Below, in pieces: positions 9,530 to 17,964 of a stretch of DNA of 17,964 bases. Numbering within the stretch: position 1 is the stretch's first letter; every line of letters starts with the position of its first letter. The DNA is from CAYMRB01 sp964392615 (lineage in GTDB: Bacteria; Planctomycetota; UBA8108), in contig CAYMRB010000190.1 in assembly GCA_964392615.1 (NCBI GenBank), positions 1 to 17,964 on the forward strand, given 5' to 3'. The notes beneath the pieces are model-generated. The model searched no databases. It saw only the letters and a list, made by a program, of their open reading frames with translations, and was not told where the DNA came from. The translations under genes and the position numbers were made by a program.

Positions 9530-9560
9530 TTGCCCCGAGCGCGGGACCACCGGGTAGAAT
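9530..9560 (+). promoter_or_regulatory. Possible sigma70-type promoter for the haem/DUF1549/DUF1501 run
   Basis: TTGCCC (9530-9535) and TAGAAT (9555-9560) are separated by 19 nt, longer than the ideal 17. They lie about 75 nt upstream of the GTG at 9637, in the only sizeable gap before the three-gene run. The match is moderate, and planctomycete promoter consensus is poorly defined, so this is a candidate only. Confidence 0.3.
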
Positions 9561-9581
9561 GAAGGGGTGCTGTGGCTCGCA

Positions 9582-9597
9582 CAGGCCTGCCGGCCTG
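9582..9597 (+). other. Perfect 6-bp hairpin in the probable 5' leader
   Basis: CAGGCC (9582-9587) pairs exactly with GGCCTG (9592-9597) around a TGCC loop. There is no T-run, so it is not a typical intrinsic terminator. It sits between the candidate -10 box and the Shine-Dalgarno sequence, where it could affect transcript stability or ribosome access. It may also be chance in this GC-rich DNA. Confidence 0.35.
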
Positions 9598-9622
9598 ACC
9601 GAGCCGAACCGAATGTAGTTCC

Positions 9623-9630
9623 AGGAGGGA
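9623..9630 (+). promoter_or_regulatory. Strong Shine-Dalgarno that sets a GTG start at 9637
   Basis: AGGAGGGA ends 6 nt before GTG at 9637, with the AGGAGG core 8 nt away. It decides the start of the mono-haem gene, for which no nearby in-frame ATG exists. The resulting N-terminus is a good signal peptide. Confidence 0.8.
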
Positions 9631-9636
9631 GGCTCC

Positions 9637-10941
9637 GTGACGCGACTGAATTCGAGCTGCTTGATTGCAGCCGCGCTAGTCTTCTGCGTTGCCACCAACA
9701 CGCCGGCGCAAGTGTCGTTCGAAGAACCGCCGATCGACTATCTCAAGGCGCCCGTGACCGATCCGGTCGCGCGGCTGCAGAAGAAGATCGACGCGGACGA
9801 GATCGAGCTCGAGTACGACGAGAAGACTGGCTACCTCGCGGCCGTGCTCGAGCACCTGAACGTGCCGGCATCGTCACAGGCGCTCGTCTTCTCGAAGACG
9901 AGCTTCCAGCTCCGGCGCATCTCTCCGAGCACGCCGCGTGCGGTGTACTTCGGCGACGACAACTACGTCGGCTGGGTGCAGAACGGTGCGGTCGTCGAGA
10001 TATCGTCGGTCGATCCCCAGCAGGGCGCGATCTTCTACAGTCTGAGCCAGGAGCAGACCGACAAGCCGAAGTTCAAGCGCCACACGCACCGCTGTCTGCA
10101 GTGCCACAGCTCGACGCTGACGCGCGGCGTGCCGGGCCACCTGGTGCGCTCGGTGTATCCGGACGAGGACGGCTGCCCGATCCTCAGCGCCGGCACGTTC
10201 CTCAGCGACCACACGAGCCCCATGGAAGAGCGCTGGGGCGGCTGGTACGTGACGGGCCAGCACGGCGACCAGCGACACCTCGGCAACGCGATCATTCCGG
10301 ACGACGAAGACCCCGAGGACATGGACATGGACGAGGGGGCGAACGTCACCGACCTGAAACCGCTGGTCGACATGACGCCGTACCTGGGCAAGCACAGCGA
10401 CCTGGTCGCGCTCATGGTCATGGAGCACCAGTCGCAGGCGCACAACCTGATCACGCGCGCCAACTTCCTGACGCGGCTCACGCTCGAGGACGCCCGCGTC
10501 ATCAACGAGATGGCCGAACGACCGCTCGACTTCGAGTCCGAGTCGACCAAGCGACGCGTCCGCGGCGCCGGCGAGCCGCTCGTCAAGTACATGCTCTTCA
10601 GCGGCGAGGCCGAGCTGACCGATGTGGTCGCGGGAACATCGAGCTTCGCGAAGGAGTTCTCCGCCCGCGGACCGCACGACGAGAAGGGTCGATCGCTCCG
10701 CCAGCTCGACCTGAAGGATCGTCTATTCCGTTACCCGTGCAGCTTCCTGATCTACACCGAGCCATTCGACGGCTTGCCCGGTGCGGTGAAGGAGTACGTG
10801 TACCGGCGCCTGTGGGAGGTGCTGACGGGAGAGGACGAGAGCGAAGACTTCGATCACCTGTCGAACGCCGACCGCAAGGCCGTCCTGGAGATCCTCCGCG
10901 CGACGAAGAAGGGTCTCCCGAAGTACTGGACGGCGCCGTAG
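9637..10941 (+). CDS. Secreted mono-haem c-type protein of unknown function
   Basis: 434 aa from a GTG start supported by a strong Shine-Dalgarno. A Sec signal peptide (1 to about 24, core LIAAALVFCVA, likely cleavage TPA-Q) sends it to the periplasm or outside. One canonical haem c site, C153-L-Q-C156-H157, is visible. Around it lie motifs typical of an uncharacterised family I have no name for: VYFGDDNYVGW (about 106-116), GVPGHLVRSVYPD just after the haem, and DHTSPMEERWGGWY followed by a GQHGDQRHLGN stretch. The His-rich segments could supply the distal ligand or a second metal site, which is not shown. The C-terminal half is mostly helical and polar. It lies 49 bp upstream of the PSCyt1-DUF1549-DUF1553 gene, so it probably belongs to the same transcript and exchanges electrons in the same pathway. 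That role is inference. Export and covalent haem attachment are well supported. Confidence 0.88.
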   Translation: MTRLNSSCLIAAALVFCVATNTPAQVSFEEPPIDYLKAPVTDPVARLQKKIDADEIELEYDEKTGYLAAVLEHLNVPASSQALVFSKTSFQLRRISPSTPRAVYFGDDNYVGWVQNGAVVEISSVDPQQGAIFYSLSQEQTDKPKFKRHTHRCLQCHSSTLTRGVPGHLVRSVYPDEDGCPILSAGTFLSDHTSPMEERWGGWYVTGQHGDQRHLGNAIIPDDEDPEDMDMDEGANVTDLKPLVDMTPYLGKHSDLVALMVMEHQSQAHNLITRANFLTRLTLEDARVINEMAERPLDFESESTKRRVRGAGEPLVKYMLFSGEAELTDVVAGTSSFAKEFSARGPHDEKGRSLRQLDLKDRLFRYPCSFLIYTEPFDGLPGAVKEYVYRRLWEVLTGEDESEDFDHLSNADRKAVLEILRATKKGLPKYWTAP

Positions 10942-10990
10942 GCGAACTAGCAAGAAGACAGACGAACGACGACGGAGGAAACCCCTGACC

Positions 10991-13900
10991 ATGCGCTTCC
11001 GTACGTATTTTTTCGCGGCGTTCGCGTTGGTGCTCGCACCGCTCGCAGCGTCCGGCGACGAACAGAAGAGCGCGATACCGAAGGTCGACTTCGGCCGGCA
11101 GATCCGTCCGGTGCTGGCGGAGAAGTGCTACCCGTGCCACGGCCTCGACGAGGAGACGCGTGAAGCCGAGCTGCGGCTGGACACCCGCGAGGGCATCCTC
11201 GCACCGCTCGAGTCCGACGAGGGCTACGCGGTCGTCCCCGGCAAGCCGGAGGAGAGCCTCGCGTACCTTCTTCTCGTGACCGAGAAGAAGCGAAAGCGTA
11301 TGCCGCCGCGGCGGTTCAAGAAGGAGATGACGCAGGAAGAGACCGAGCTCTTCCGCCGGTGGATCGAGGAAGGCGCGGAGTGGCAGGAGCACTGGTCGCT
11401 CGTCGCGCCGAAGCGCCCCGAGCTGCCGGAGGTGCGCGACGCGAGCCGCGTGCGCAACGCGATCGATCGCTTCGTCCTCGCGCGAGTGGAGAAGGAGGGC
11501 CTGCGCCCATCCGCCGAGGCCGACAAGACGGCGCTTCTGCGTCGCGTGACGTTCGACCTCACAGGCTTGCCGCCGACGCCGAAGGAGATCGACGACTTCC
11601 TCGCGGACGACTCGCCGGAAGCGTACGAGCGCGTCGTCGACCGCCTGCTCGAGTCGGCCCACTACGGCGAACACATGGGGCGCTACTGGCTCGACGCGGC
11701 CCGCTACGGCGACACGCACGGCCTCCACCTCGACAACCGCCGCCAGATTTGGCCCTTCCGCGATTGGGTCATCGAGTCGTTCAACCGGAACCAGCCGTTC
11801 GACGAGTTCACGGTCGAGCAGCTCGCCGGCGACCTGCTGCCGAACGCGACCATCGAGCAGCAAGTCGCGACGGGGTTCAACCGCTGCAATGTCACGACGA
11901 GCGAGGGCGGCGTCATCCCCGAGGAGTACCACGTTCACTACACGGTCGACCGCGTCGCCACGATGTCGACGGTGTGGATGGGCGTCTCGATGGGCTGCGT
12001 GAGGTGCCACGAGCACAAATTCGACCCCTTCGAGATGAAGGACTTCTACCAGCTCTACGCGTTCTTCAACAGCCTCGACGGCCCGGTGATGGACGGCAAC
12101 AAGCCGCTGCCGGCGCCGGTCGTGCAGGTGCCGAACAAGGAGAACCGCAGGAAGATCGCCGAGCTCGAGCCGCAGATCGCCGCCGCGCGCAAGACCCTCG
12201 ACGAGCGCCGCGGTGCTGCGACCGACGACTTCGTCGCATGGGAGAAGGCGGAGCGCGCTCGCGTCGGCGACCAGGCGATCGTGCCGACCGCGGATCTCAT
12301 CGCTCACTGGCGCTTCGACGAGGCGAAGGATGCCAAGGTGCCCAGCGCAGTCGAAGGCGTACCCGCCGGTAGCCTGCGCGGCGCCAAGCGCGTCGAGGGC
12401 AAGGTCGGTCTGGCCGCCAAGGTCGGCAACAAGGAGTTCGTCGACCTCGGCAAGGAGACCGGCAACTTCGAGCAGACGGACGCGATCTCGTACGGCGCGT
12501 GGGTCAAGATCGACAAGGGCAACGGCGGCGGCGCGGTCCTTGCCCGCATGAACGACGGCAACAAGCATCGCGGCTGGGACCTGTACGTCTCGAACGGCAT
12601 GGCGATCGCGCACTTCATCAACACGTGGCCGTCGAACGCGCTCAAGGTCCAGACGAAGAACAAGTTCAAGGAGAACGAGTGGCAGCACCTGCTCGTCACG
12701 TACGACGGCTCGCGCAAGCCCGAGGGCGTCAAGATCTACATCAACGGCGAGTCGAGCCCGCTCGACGTGCCGAACAACAGCCTCAACGGCACGATCAAAG
12801 CGAACTCGTCGCTGCACGTCGGCCGCCGCTCGCCGGGCTCCGCGCTGCGCGGGTTGGTCGACGACGTGCGAATCTACAGTCGCGTCCTGAATGCGACCGA
12901 GGCCGCCGATCTCGCCGGCGGCAGCGAGATTCGCGACATCCTCGCGAAGGCAGCCGACAAGCGCAGCCCCGAAGAGCAGGACGCGCTGCGCGAACACTAC
13001 CTCGCCAACCACGACGGGCCGTATCGCGAGCTCGCGGCGAAGGTCACGAAGCTCGAGGGCGACAAGCGTCGGCTCGAGACCGAGGGCAAGATCGAGACGC
13101 TCGTCTGGCGCGACAAGAAGCCGCAGCCGGCTCACATCCTGATTCGCGGCGAGTATGACAAGAAGGGTGAGCGCGTCTATCGCGACACGCCCGCTGCGCT
13201 GCCGCCCTTGAAGAAGGTCGAGGGCGAGACACCGAGTCGCCTCGATCTGGCGCGATGGCTGATGACGCCGGAACATCCGCTCACAGCGCGCGTCACGGTG
13301 AATCGATTCTGGCAGCAGTACTTCGGCATCGGCATCGTCGAGACGGCCGCGGACTTCGGATCGCAGGGCGCGCTGCCGACGCACCCGGAGCTGCTCGACT
13401 GGTTGGCGGTCGACTTCCGCGAGAGCGGTTGGGACGTCAAGCGCTTGCAGAAGATGATCGTCACGTCGGCCACGTACCGGCAGTCGTCCCACCTGACGCC
13501 GGCGCTGGTCGAGCGCGACCCGAAGAACCGCTTGCTGGCGCGCGGCCCGCGGTTCCGGCTCGATGCCGAGGCGATCCGCGACAACGCGCTGGCCGTCAGC
13601 GGACTCCTGGTCCGCAAGCTCGGCGGGCCGGGCGTCAAGCCGTACCAGCCGCCGGGTATCTGGAAGGCGGTGGGCTACACCGACAGCAACACGGCGAACT
13701 TCAAGCGCGACTCGGGCGAGGCGCTCTACCGCCGCAGCGTGTACACGTTCTGGAAGCGCACGGCTCCGCCGCCGGCGCTGGTCGTGCTCGACGCGCCGTC
13801 GCGAGAGACGTGCACCGTGCAGCGGTCGCGAACGAACACGCCGCTCGCGGCGCTCGCGCTGATGAACGACGAGCAGTTCGTCGAAGCGGCACGCCACCTG

Positions 13901-14185
13901 GCGACACGCACGATCAGCGAAGGCGGTGACTGCGATGCCGACCGGGCCGCGTGGACGTTCCGCACGGTGACGTCCCGTCAGCCGTGCGACGACGAGCGCG
14001 CGATCGTCGTCGACGTGTATCGGCGGTATCTCGCCACGTACCGCGCTGACGAAGAGGCAGCCCGCAAGCTCCTCGCCGTCGGCGAGTCCGAACCTCCCGC
14101 GCCGATGGACAGCGCCGAGCTGGCCGCGTGGACGATGGTCGGCAACCTGCTCCTCAACCTCGACGAAACCATCACGAAGGGATAA
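10991..14185 (+). CDS. PSCyt1-DUF1549-LamG-DUF1553 planctomycete di-haem protein
   Basis: 1064 aa. The ATG follows GGAGGAA at 10974-10980. The signal peptide spans 1 to about 22 (YFFAAFALVLAPLAASG). PSCyt1 holds haem site C46-Y-P-C49-H50. DUF1549 (about 148-360) includes FDLTGLPPTP, HYGEHMGRYWLDAARYGD and a second CxxCH, C336-V-R-C339-H340, within the hallmark RCHEHKFDP. A short coiled coil (about 380-422) leads to a LamG/concanavalin-like domain (about 436-640; LIAHWRFDE...ISYGAWVK...GLVDDVRIYSR). The family linker HILIRGEYDKKGE (about 714-726) precedes DUF1553 (about 748-1050; LDLARWLM, VNRFWQQYFG, TYRQSS, RETCTVQRSRTNTPLAAL). This family is abundant in planctomycetes, is exported, and is usually paired with DUF1501. 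Its reaction is unknown, though links to polysaccharide breakdown and electron transfer have been suggested. The DUF1501 gene starts 5 bp downstream. Length is at the upper end for the family because of the LamG insert. Confidence 0.95.
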   Translation: MRFRTYFFAAFALVLAPLAASGDEQKSAIPKVDFGRQIRPVLAEKCYPCHGLDEETREAELRLDTREGILAPLESDEGYAVVPGKPEESLAYLLLVTEKKRKRMPPRRFKKEMTQEETELFRRWIEEGAEWQEHWSLVAPKRPELPEVRDASRVRNAIDRFVLARVEKEGLRPSAEADKTALLRRVTFDLTGLPPTPKEIDDFLADDSPEAYERVVDRLLESAHYGEHMGRYWLDAARYGDTHGLHLDNRRQIWPFRDWVIESFNRNQPFDEFTVEQLAGDLLPNATIEQQVATGFNRCNVTTSEGGVIPEEYHVHYTVDRVATMSTVWMGVSMGCVRCHEHKFDPFEMKDFYQLYAFFNSLDGPVMDGNKPLPAPVVQVPNKENRRKIAELEPQIAAARKTLDERRGAATDDFVAWEKAERARVGDQAIVPTADLIAHWRFDEAKDAKVPSAVEGVPAGSLRGAKRVEGKVGLAAKVGNKEFVDLGKETGNFEQTDAISYGAWVKIDKGNGGGAVLARMNDGNKHRGWDLYVSNGMAIAHFINTWPSNALKVQTKNKFKENEWQHLLVTYDGSRKPEGVKIYINGESSPLDVPNNSLNGTIKANSSLHVGRRSPGSALRGLVDDVRIYSRVLNATEAADLAGGSEIRDILAKAADKRSPEEQDALREHYLANHDGPYRELAAKVTKLEGDKRRLETEGKIETLVWRDKKPQPAHILIRGEYDKKGERVYRDTPAALPPLKKVEGETPSRLDLARWLMTPEHPLTARVTVNRFWQQYFGIGIVETAADFGSQGALPTHPELLDWLAVDFRESGWDVKRLQKMIVTSATYRQSSHLTPALVERDPKNRLLARGPRFRLDAEAIRDNALAVSGLLVRKLGGPGVKPYQPPGIWKAVGYTDSNTANFKRDSGEALYRRSVYTFWKRTAPPPALVVLDAPSRETCTVQRSRTNTPLAALALMNDEQFVEAARHLATRTISEGGDCDADRAAWTFRTVTSRQPCDDERAIVVDVYRRYLATYRADEEAARKLLAVGESEPPAPMDSAELAAWTMVGNLLLNLDETITKG
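14177..14182 (+). promoter_or_regulatory. Ribosome binding site of the DUF1501 gene, inside the preceding gene's end
   Basis: AAGGGA lies 8 nt before the ATG at 14191 and overlaps the last codons of the upstream gene, whose TAA is at 14183-14185. This supports translational coupling and rejects upstream in-frame starts inside the preceding gene. Confidence 0.65.
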
Positions 14186-14190
14186 CGACG

Positions 14191-15690
<1,500 letters not shown>

Positions 15691-15710
15691 GAATGATTCC
15701 CTGAAATGGT

Positions 15711-15756
15711 CGGCGGCGGCGGGCGTTACAACTGCTCGTCGCCGCCGTTTCTGTTT
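15711..15756 (+). terminator. Probable intrinsic terminator after the DUF1501 gene
   Basis: An 8-bp all-GC stem forms between CGGCGGCG (15714-15721) and CGCCGCCG (15740-15747), extendable by G-U pairs. The loop is a rather long 18 nt. The T-rich tail TTTCTGTTT (15748-15756) follows. It starts about 20 nt after the stop at 15690 and separates the run from the exonuclease gene. Confidence 0.55.
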
Positions 15757-15797
15757 CACGGCCGCGGATTCCTGCAACAACGCTTCCCACCCGTATC

Positions 15798-16430
15798 ATG
15801 ACCCGCCCCGCCCCCGACCTCACCCACTACGCCGTCCTCGACTTCGAGGCCACCTGCGAGCGCGGCCGCGCGCCGGTGCCGCAGGAGGTTATCGAGTTCC
15901 CGACGGTCCTGATGGACGCTCGGTCGCTCGAGGCTGTCGACGAGTTCAGCACCTTCGTGCGGCCTACGCACCACCCGCGCCTGTCGGGGTTCTGCACGGA
16001 GCTGACCTCCATCATGCAGACCGACGTCGACGACGCGCCGCCGTTTCGCGAGGTCTTCGACGAGCACGTGCGCTGGCTCGCCTATCACGGCCTCTCGGTC
16101 GAGGAGCCCGACGGAGACAGGCCGTGGGCCTTCGTCACCTGCGGCGACTGGGACCTGAAGACGCTGTTCCCCGTGCAGCGCGCGGCGTGCGATCCACCGA
16201 TCGACAACGTTCCCGCGGCGTACGCGCGCTGGATCAACATCAAGCGCTCGTTCAGCTCGCTGCCGCAGTACGGTCGGGCGCGGGGAATGCAAGGCATGCT
16301 CGCGGTCCTCGGCCTCGAGCTCGAGGGACGCCATCACCGCGGCATCGACGACTGCCGCAACATCGCACGCATCGTGCGGGCGCTCGCCGAAGCCGGCGTG
16401 AGCCTGACGGTCAACGGTCAGCTCAAGTAG
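15798..16430 (+). CDS. DEDDh 3'-5' exonuclease, ERI-1/KapD-like
   Basis: 210 aa, a single exonuclease domain with no signal peptide, so cytoplasmic. The catalytic set is visible: D15-F-E17-A-T-C (ExoI), C-G-D117-W-D119-L (ExoII; D119 is the likelier ligand) and H180-R-G-I-D-D185-C-R-N-I-A-R-I (ExoIII). The ExoIII spacing and the D-D-C-R-N-I-A-R-I context match the ERI-1/3'hExo branch of DEDDh nucleases, which trim 3' ends of structured RNA in eukaryotes; KapD is the Bacillus example. EFPTVLMD and FVRPTHHPRLSGFCTELT are further family landmarks. The bacterial substrate is not known; small-RNA or rRNA 3' trimming is inferred. No clear Shine-Dalgarno precedes the ATG, so translation may be weak or leaderless. 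The gene follows a probable terminator by about 40 nt and converges on the propeller gene with a 19-nt gap. Confidence 0.92.
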   Translation: MTRPAPDLTHYAVLDFEATCERGRAPVPQEVIEFPTVLMDARSLEAVDEFSTFVRPTHHPRLSGFCTELTSIMQTDVDDAPPFREVFDEHVRWLAYHGLSVEEPDGDRPWAFVTCGDWDLKTLFPVQRAACDPPIDNVPAAYARWINIKRSFSSLPQYGRARGMQGMLAVLGLELEGRHHRGIDDCRNIARIVRALAEAGVSLTVNGQLK

Positions 16431-16431
16431 A

Positions 16432-16449
16432 GGCTGGTGGCCGCCGGCC
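16432..16449. other. Short GC-rich hairpin between convergent genes
   Basis: GGCTGG (16432-16437) can pair with CCGGCC (16444-16449), with one G-U pair, around a 6-nt loop. It fills almost the whole 19-nt gap between two convergent stop codons. With no T-run on either strand it is at best a weak bidirectional stop signal. Confidence 0.25.
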
Positions 16450-17745
16450 TCACTTGCCGATCGCCCACAGTCGATCGTACGCGCGCAGGTAGATGCGTCC
16501 GTCGCTGATCGCCGGCGTCGAGTAGAACTTCCCGGGCAGCTCGTTCGTCGCGAGGATCTTACCCGGCTGCTCGGCGTCCAGCACCCAGCACACGCCATCT
16601 CGCGACAGCACCCAGACCTTGCCGTCGCCGGCGACGAGCGATGAGCGCACCGTCACCTTGCCGAGGCGGTCGCGCCAGAGCTCCTTGCCGGTCTTCAGGT
16701 CGAGGATCGCCGCGATGCCGTCGTCGCGCGCCATGAACAGCTTGCCGCGGTAGCAGATCGGCGTCGATGCGTCCGACGTGTACGGCGTGTAGCGCCACAG
16801 GCGGTGCGATTCGGTCACGTCGCCTTTGCCACCCCCGCGGACGGCGATGACGTGCCCGGGCGTGCCGGGAGGATTGGCGGAACACTGCACGACGATTCCG
16901 TCGCCGATAGCGGGCGACGCGATGACGCGACCGTACGGCGAGTCGATCTTCAGACCCGAGCTCTGCCAGAGACGTTTGCCGGTGGCGAGATCGTATGCAT
17001 CGACGTGGTCGGACCCGCTGATGATCAGCGTGTCGGAATCGCGCTCGAGGATGACGGGGGTCGAGTACGCGTCGGGGCCGTCGTCGGCCGACGGCAGCGG
17101 ACGCGGCACCTTCCAGACGTTCTTCCCGGTCGCCTTGTCGAGCGATAGAACGTACGAGTTGCCGCCCTTGTGCAGACACTCGATATAGAGTCGATCGCCC
17201 CAGAGGCGCGGCGACGACGCCATGCCGAAGCGCATCTGATACGCGCCGTACTCCTCGGCGAGATCGCGGGTCCACGCGACCTTCGCGCTGTCGCCGCGAT
17301 CGGTGAGACCGACGAGGAGACCGCTGCCGAAGTACGCGAACACCATCTTGCCATCAGCCGACGGTGTCGGCGTCGCCGCGTTGTGCCGATGCGCGTAGAG
17401 GCTCTTCGGTCCCGGCGCGACGAGTTGACCGCGGCCGACCGGGAGGTTCCAGAGCGCACCGCCGGTCGCCTTGTCGAGCGCGCGCACCGCGAGCGTGCCG
17501 TCGTCGTGCCGCGTCGTCACGTAGACCCGCTTCGCGGTGATGGCCGGCGACGAGTTGCCGCGGCCCGGCAGGTCGACCTTCCACGCGATGTTCTTCTCGG
17601 CCGACCACGCGACCGGCAGACCCTTCTCCGACGAGACACCCGTGCCCGCCGCCCCTCGAAAACCGGGCCACTCGTCGGCTCCAGCGATCACGGCGATCGC
17701 GAGAAGCCCGACGATGATCCCCGCGCTGACAGTCTGACGCTTCAT
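16450..17745 (-). CDS. Secreted PQQ-like (BamB-type) beta-propeller protein
   Basis: 431 aa. The ATG at 17743-17745 is preferred over an upstream in-frame start at 17808. It follows GGAGGGAGA (17754-17762) at normal spacing and opens directly on a signal peptide, MKRQTVSAGIIVGLLAIAVIAGA. The mature protein begins with the common planctomycete motif DEWPGFRG. At least six blade repeats follow, with signatures such as VRALDKATGGALW, LSLDKATGKNVWKV, YDLATGKRLWQS, LDLKTGKELWRD and WVLDAEQPGKIL. Such propellers are annotated as PQQ-binding-like. Most planctomycete examples lack shown PQQ dehydrogenase activity and may be scaffolds or BamB-like. No PQQ-ligating Cys pair or other catalytic residue is evident. 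A possible -35 box TTGACG lies on the minus strand at 17831-17836, but its -10 box is poor. The gene converges on the exonuclease gene and seems to be transcribed alone. Confidence 0.9.
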   Translation of the reverse strand: MKRQTVSAGIIVGLLAIAVIAGADEWPGFRGAAGTGVSSEKGLPVAWSAEKNIAWKVDLPGRGNSSPAITAKRVYVTTRHDDGTLAVRALDKATGGALWNLPVGRGQLVAPGPKSLYAHRHNAATPTPSADGKMVFAYFGSGLLVGLTDRGDSAKVAWTRDLAEEYGAYQMRFGMASSPRLWGDRLYIECLHKGGNSYVLSLDKATGKNVWKVPRPLPSADDGPDAYSTPVILERDSDTLIISGSDHVDAYDLATGKRLWQSSGLKIDSPYGRVIASPAIGDGIVVQCSANPPGTPGHVIAVRGGGKGDVTESHRLWRYTPYTSDASTPICYRGKLFMARDDGIAAILDLKTGKELWRDRLGKVTVRSSLVAGDGKVWVLSRDGVCWVLDAEQPGKILATNELPGKFYSTPAISDGRIYLRAYDRLWAIGK

Positions 17746-17753
17746 GATGTGCT

Positions 17754-17762
17754 TCTCCCTCC
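17754..17762 (-). promoter_or_regulatory. Ribosome binding site of the PQQ-like propeller gene
   Basis: GGAGGGAGA on the minus strand has its GGGAG core 9 nt before the ATG at 17745. It decides the internal start over an alternative 21 codons upstream, which would place polar residues before the signal peptide. Confidence 0.7.
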
Positions 17763-17860
17763 GGGTGGAGCTCTGCTCGCTGGTCCGCTGATTCAGACCC
17801 GCGTTCACCCTGGCACAACTCCGCAGGAATCGTCAAGCGCGCGCGACCGCCGGGGTGCAC

Positions 17861-17914
17861 GCCGACGCCGACGCCGACTCCGACTCCGACTCCGGCTCCG
17901 ACTCCGACTCCGAC
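17861..17914. repeat. Hexanucleotide tandem repeat, nine units
   Basis: Three units of GCCGAC are followed by TCCGAC x2, TCCGGC and TCCGAC x3. Because the period is a multiple of three, every frame reads as a dipeptide repeat: TP/AP or DA/DS on the plus strand, SE/SA, RS/RR or VG on the minus strand. No frame is convincingly coding inside the window. It lies about 115 bp upstream of the propeller gene start. The rest of 17746-17964 shows only the ribosome binding site and a weak -35 candidate. Confidence 0.85.
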
Positions 17915-17964
17915 CCTCTCCACACCAGGAAGCATCGCTCCCCCCGGGACGGGAGCAAGCCGGG

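Noticed and set aside
9567..10988. A 473-codon plus-strand frame overlapping the mono-haem gene
   Set aside because: It is offset from the frame that encodes the signal peptide and CxxCH, lacks a ribosome binding site, and is Arg/Pro-rich without domains.
10598..13897. A 1099-codon open frame on the minus strand opposite the mono-haem and DUF1549 genes
   Set aside because: It spans two well-supported plus-strand genes, has biased Arg/Leu/Val composition and no recognisable motif. Codon mirror effect explains its length.
15798..16430. A DnaQ/RNase T type proofreading or tRNA-trimming nuclease
   Set aside because: The ExoIII context H-R-G-I-D-D-C-R-N-I-A-R-I and the overall landmarks fit the ERI-1/KapD branch better.
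17354..17935. A 193-codon minus-strand frame beginning with a VG-repeat stretch
   Set aside because: It overlaps the propeller gene's signal peptide in another frame. The VG repeat comes from the hexanucleotide repeat, and the rest is low complexity.

Overview
The window looks like a chromosomal segment of a high-GC planctomycete (Planctomycetota) or close relative. The markers are a PSCyt1-DUF1549-DUF1553 protein followed 5 bp later by a DUF1501 protein, dockerin-like repeats of the N-x-N-x-D...D-x-x-x-x-L-N-x-L-F type, and a secreted PQQ-type propeller. This assignment rests on gene families; no rRNA or other phylogenetic marker is present. No tRNA, rRNA, CRISPR array or insertion sequence was seen.

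Layout. (1) From the left edge to 7603 (+) runs one very large surface or secreted protein, cut off at its 5' end. It carries PPC-like beta repeats, a CARDB domain, a von Willebrand A domain with an inserted calcium-loop motif, five putative-Ig (He_PIG/cadherin-like) repeats, two more Ig-like modules, a long YD/RHS repeat shell, an RHS core and a 78-residue C-terminal tip. (2) Only 20 nt later, at 7624-9384 (+), is a secreted protein with a jelly-roll domain, a cohesin-like domain and two pairs of dockerin/EF-hand-like loops. The spacing suggests co-expression with the RHS protein. (3) After a 252-bp gap with a possible promoter and a small perfect hairpin comes a tight three-gene run: a secreted mono-haem protein of unknown function (9637-10941), a 1064-aa two-haem PSCyt1-DUF1549-LamG-DUF1553 protein (10991-14185) and a Tat-type DUF1501 protein (14191-15690). 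A GC-rich stem-loop with a T-rich tail ends this run. (4) A DEDDh 3'-5' exonuclease of the ERI-1 type (15798-16430, +) converges on a secreted PQQ-like beta-propeller gene (16450-17745, -). (5) The right edge holds nine copies of a hexanucleotide repeat (17861-17914) with no secure gene.

How the parts may work together (inference). Most products are exported. The left pair is a candidate cell-surface or extracellular assembly, with calcium-dependent modules in both partners. The middle trio is a candidate periplasmic redox/hydrolytic module. Its haem proteins may supply electron transfer to a reaction handled by the DUF1549/DUF1553/DUF1501 proteins, whose biochemistry is not established. No toxin, immunity protein or defence system can be demonstrated. 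The least described elements are the RHS-vWA giant with its tip and coupled cohesin/dockerin-like partner, and the mono-haem protein ahead of the DUF1549-DUF1501 pair.
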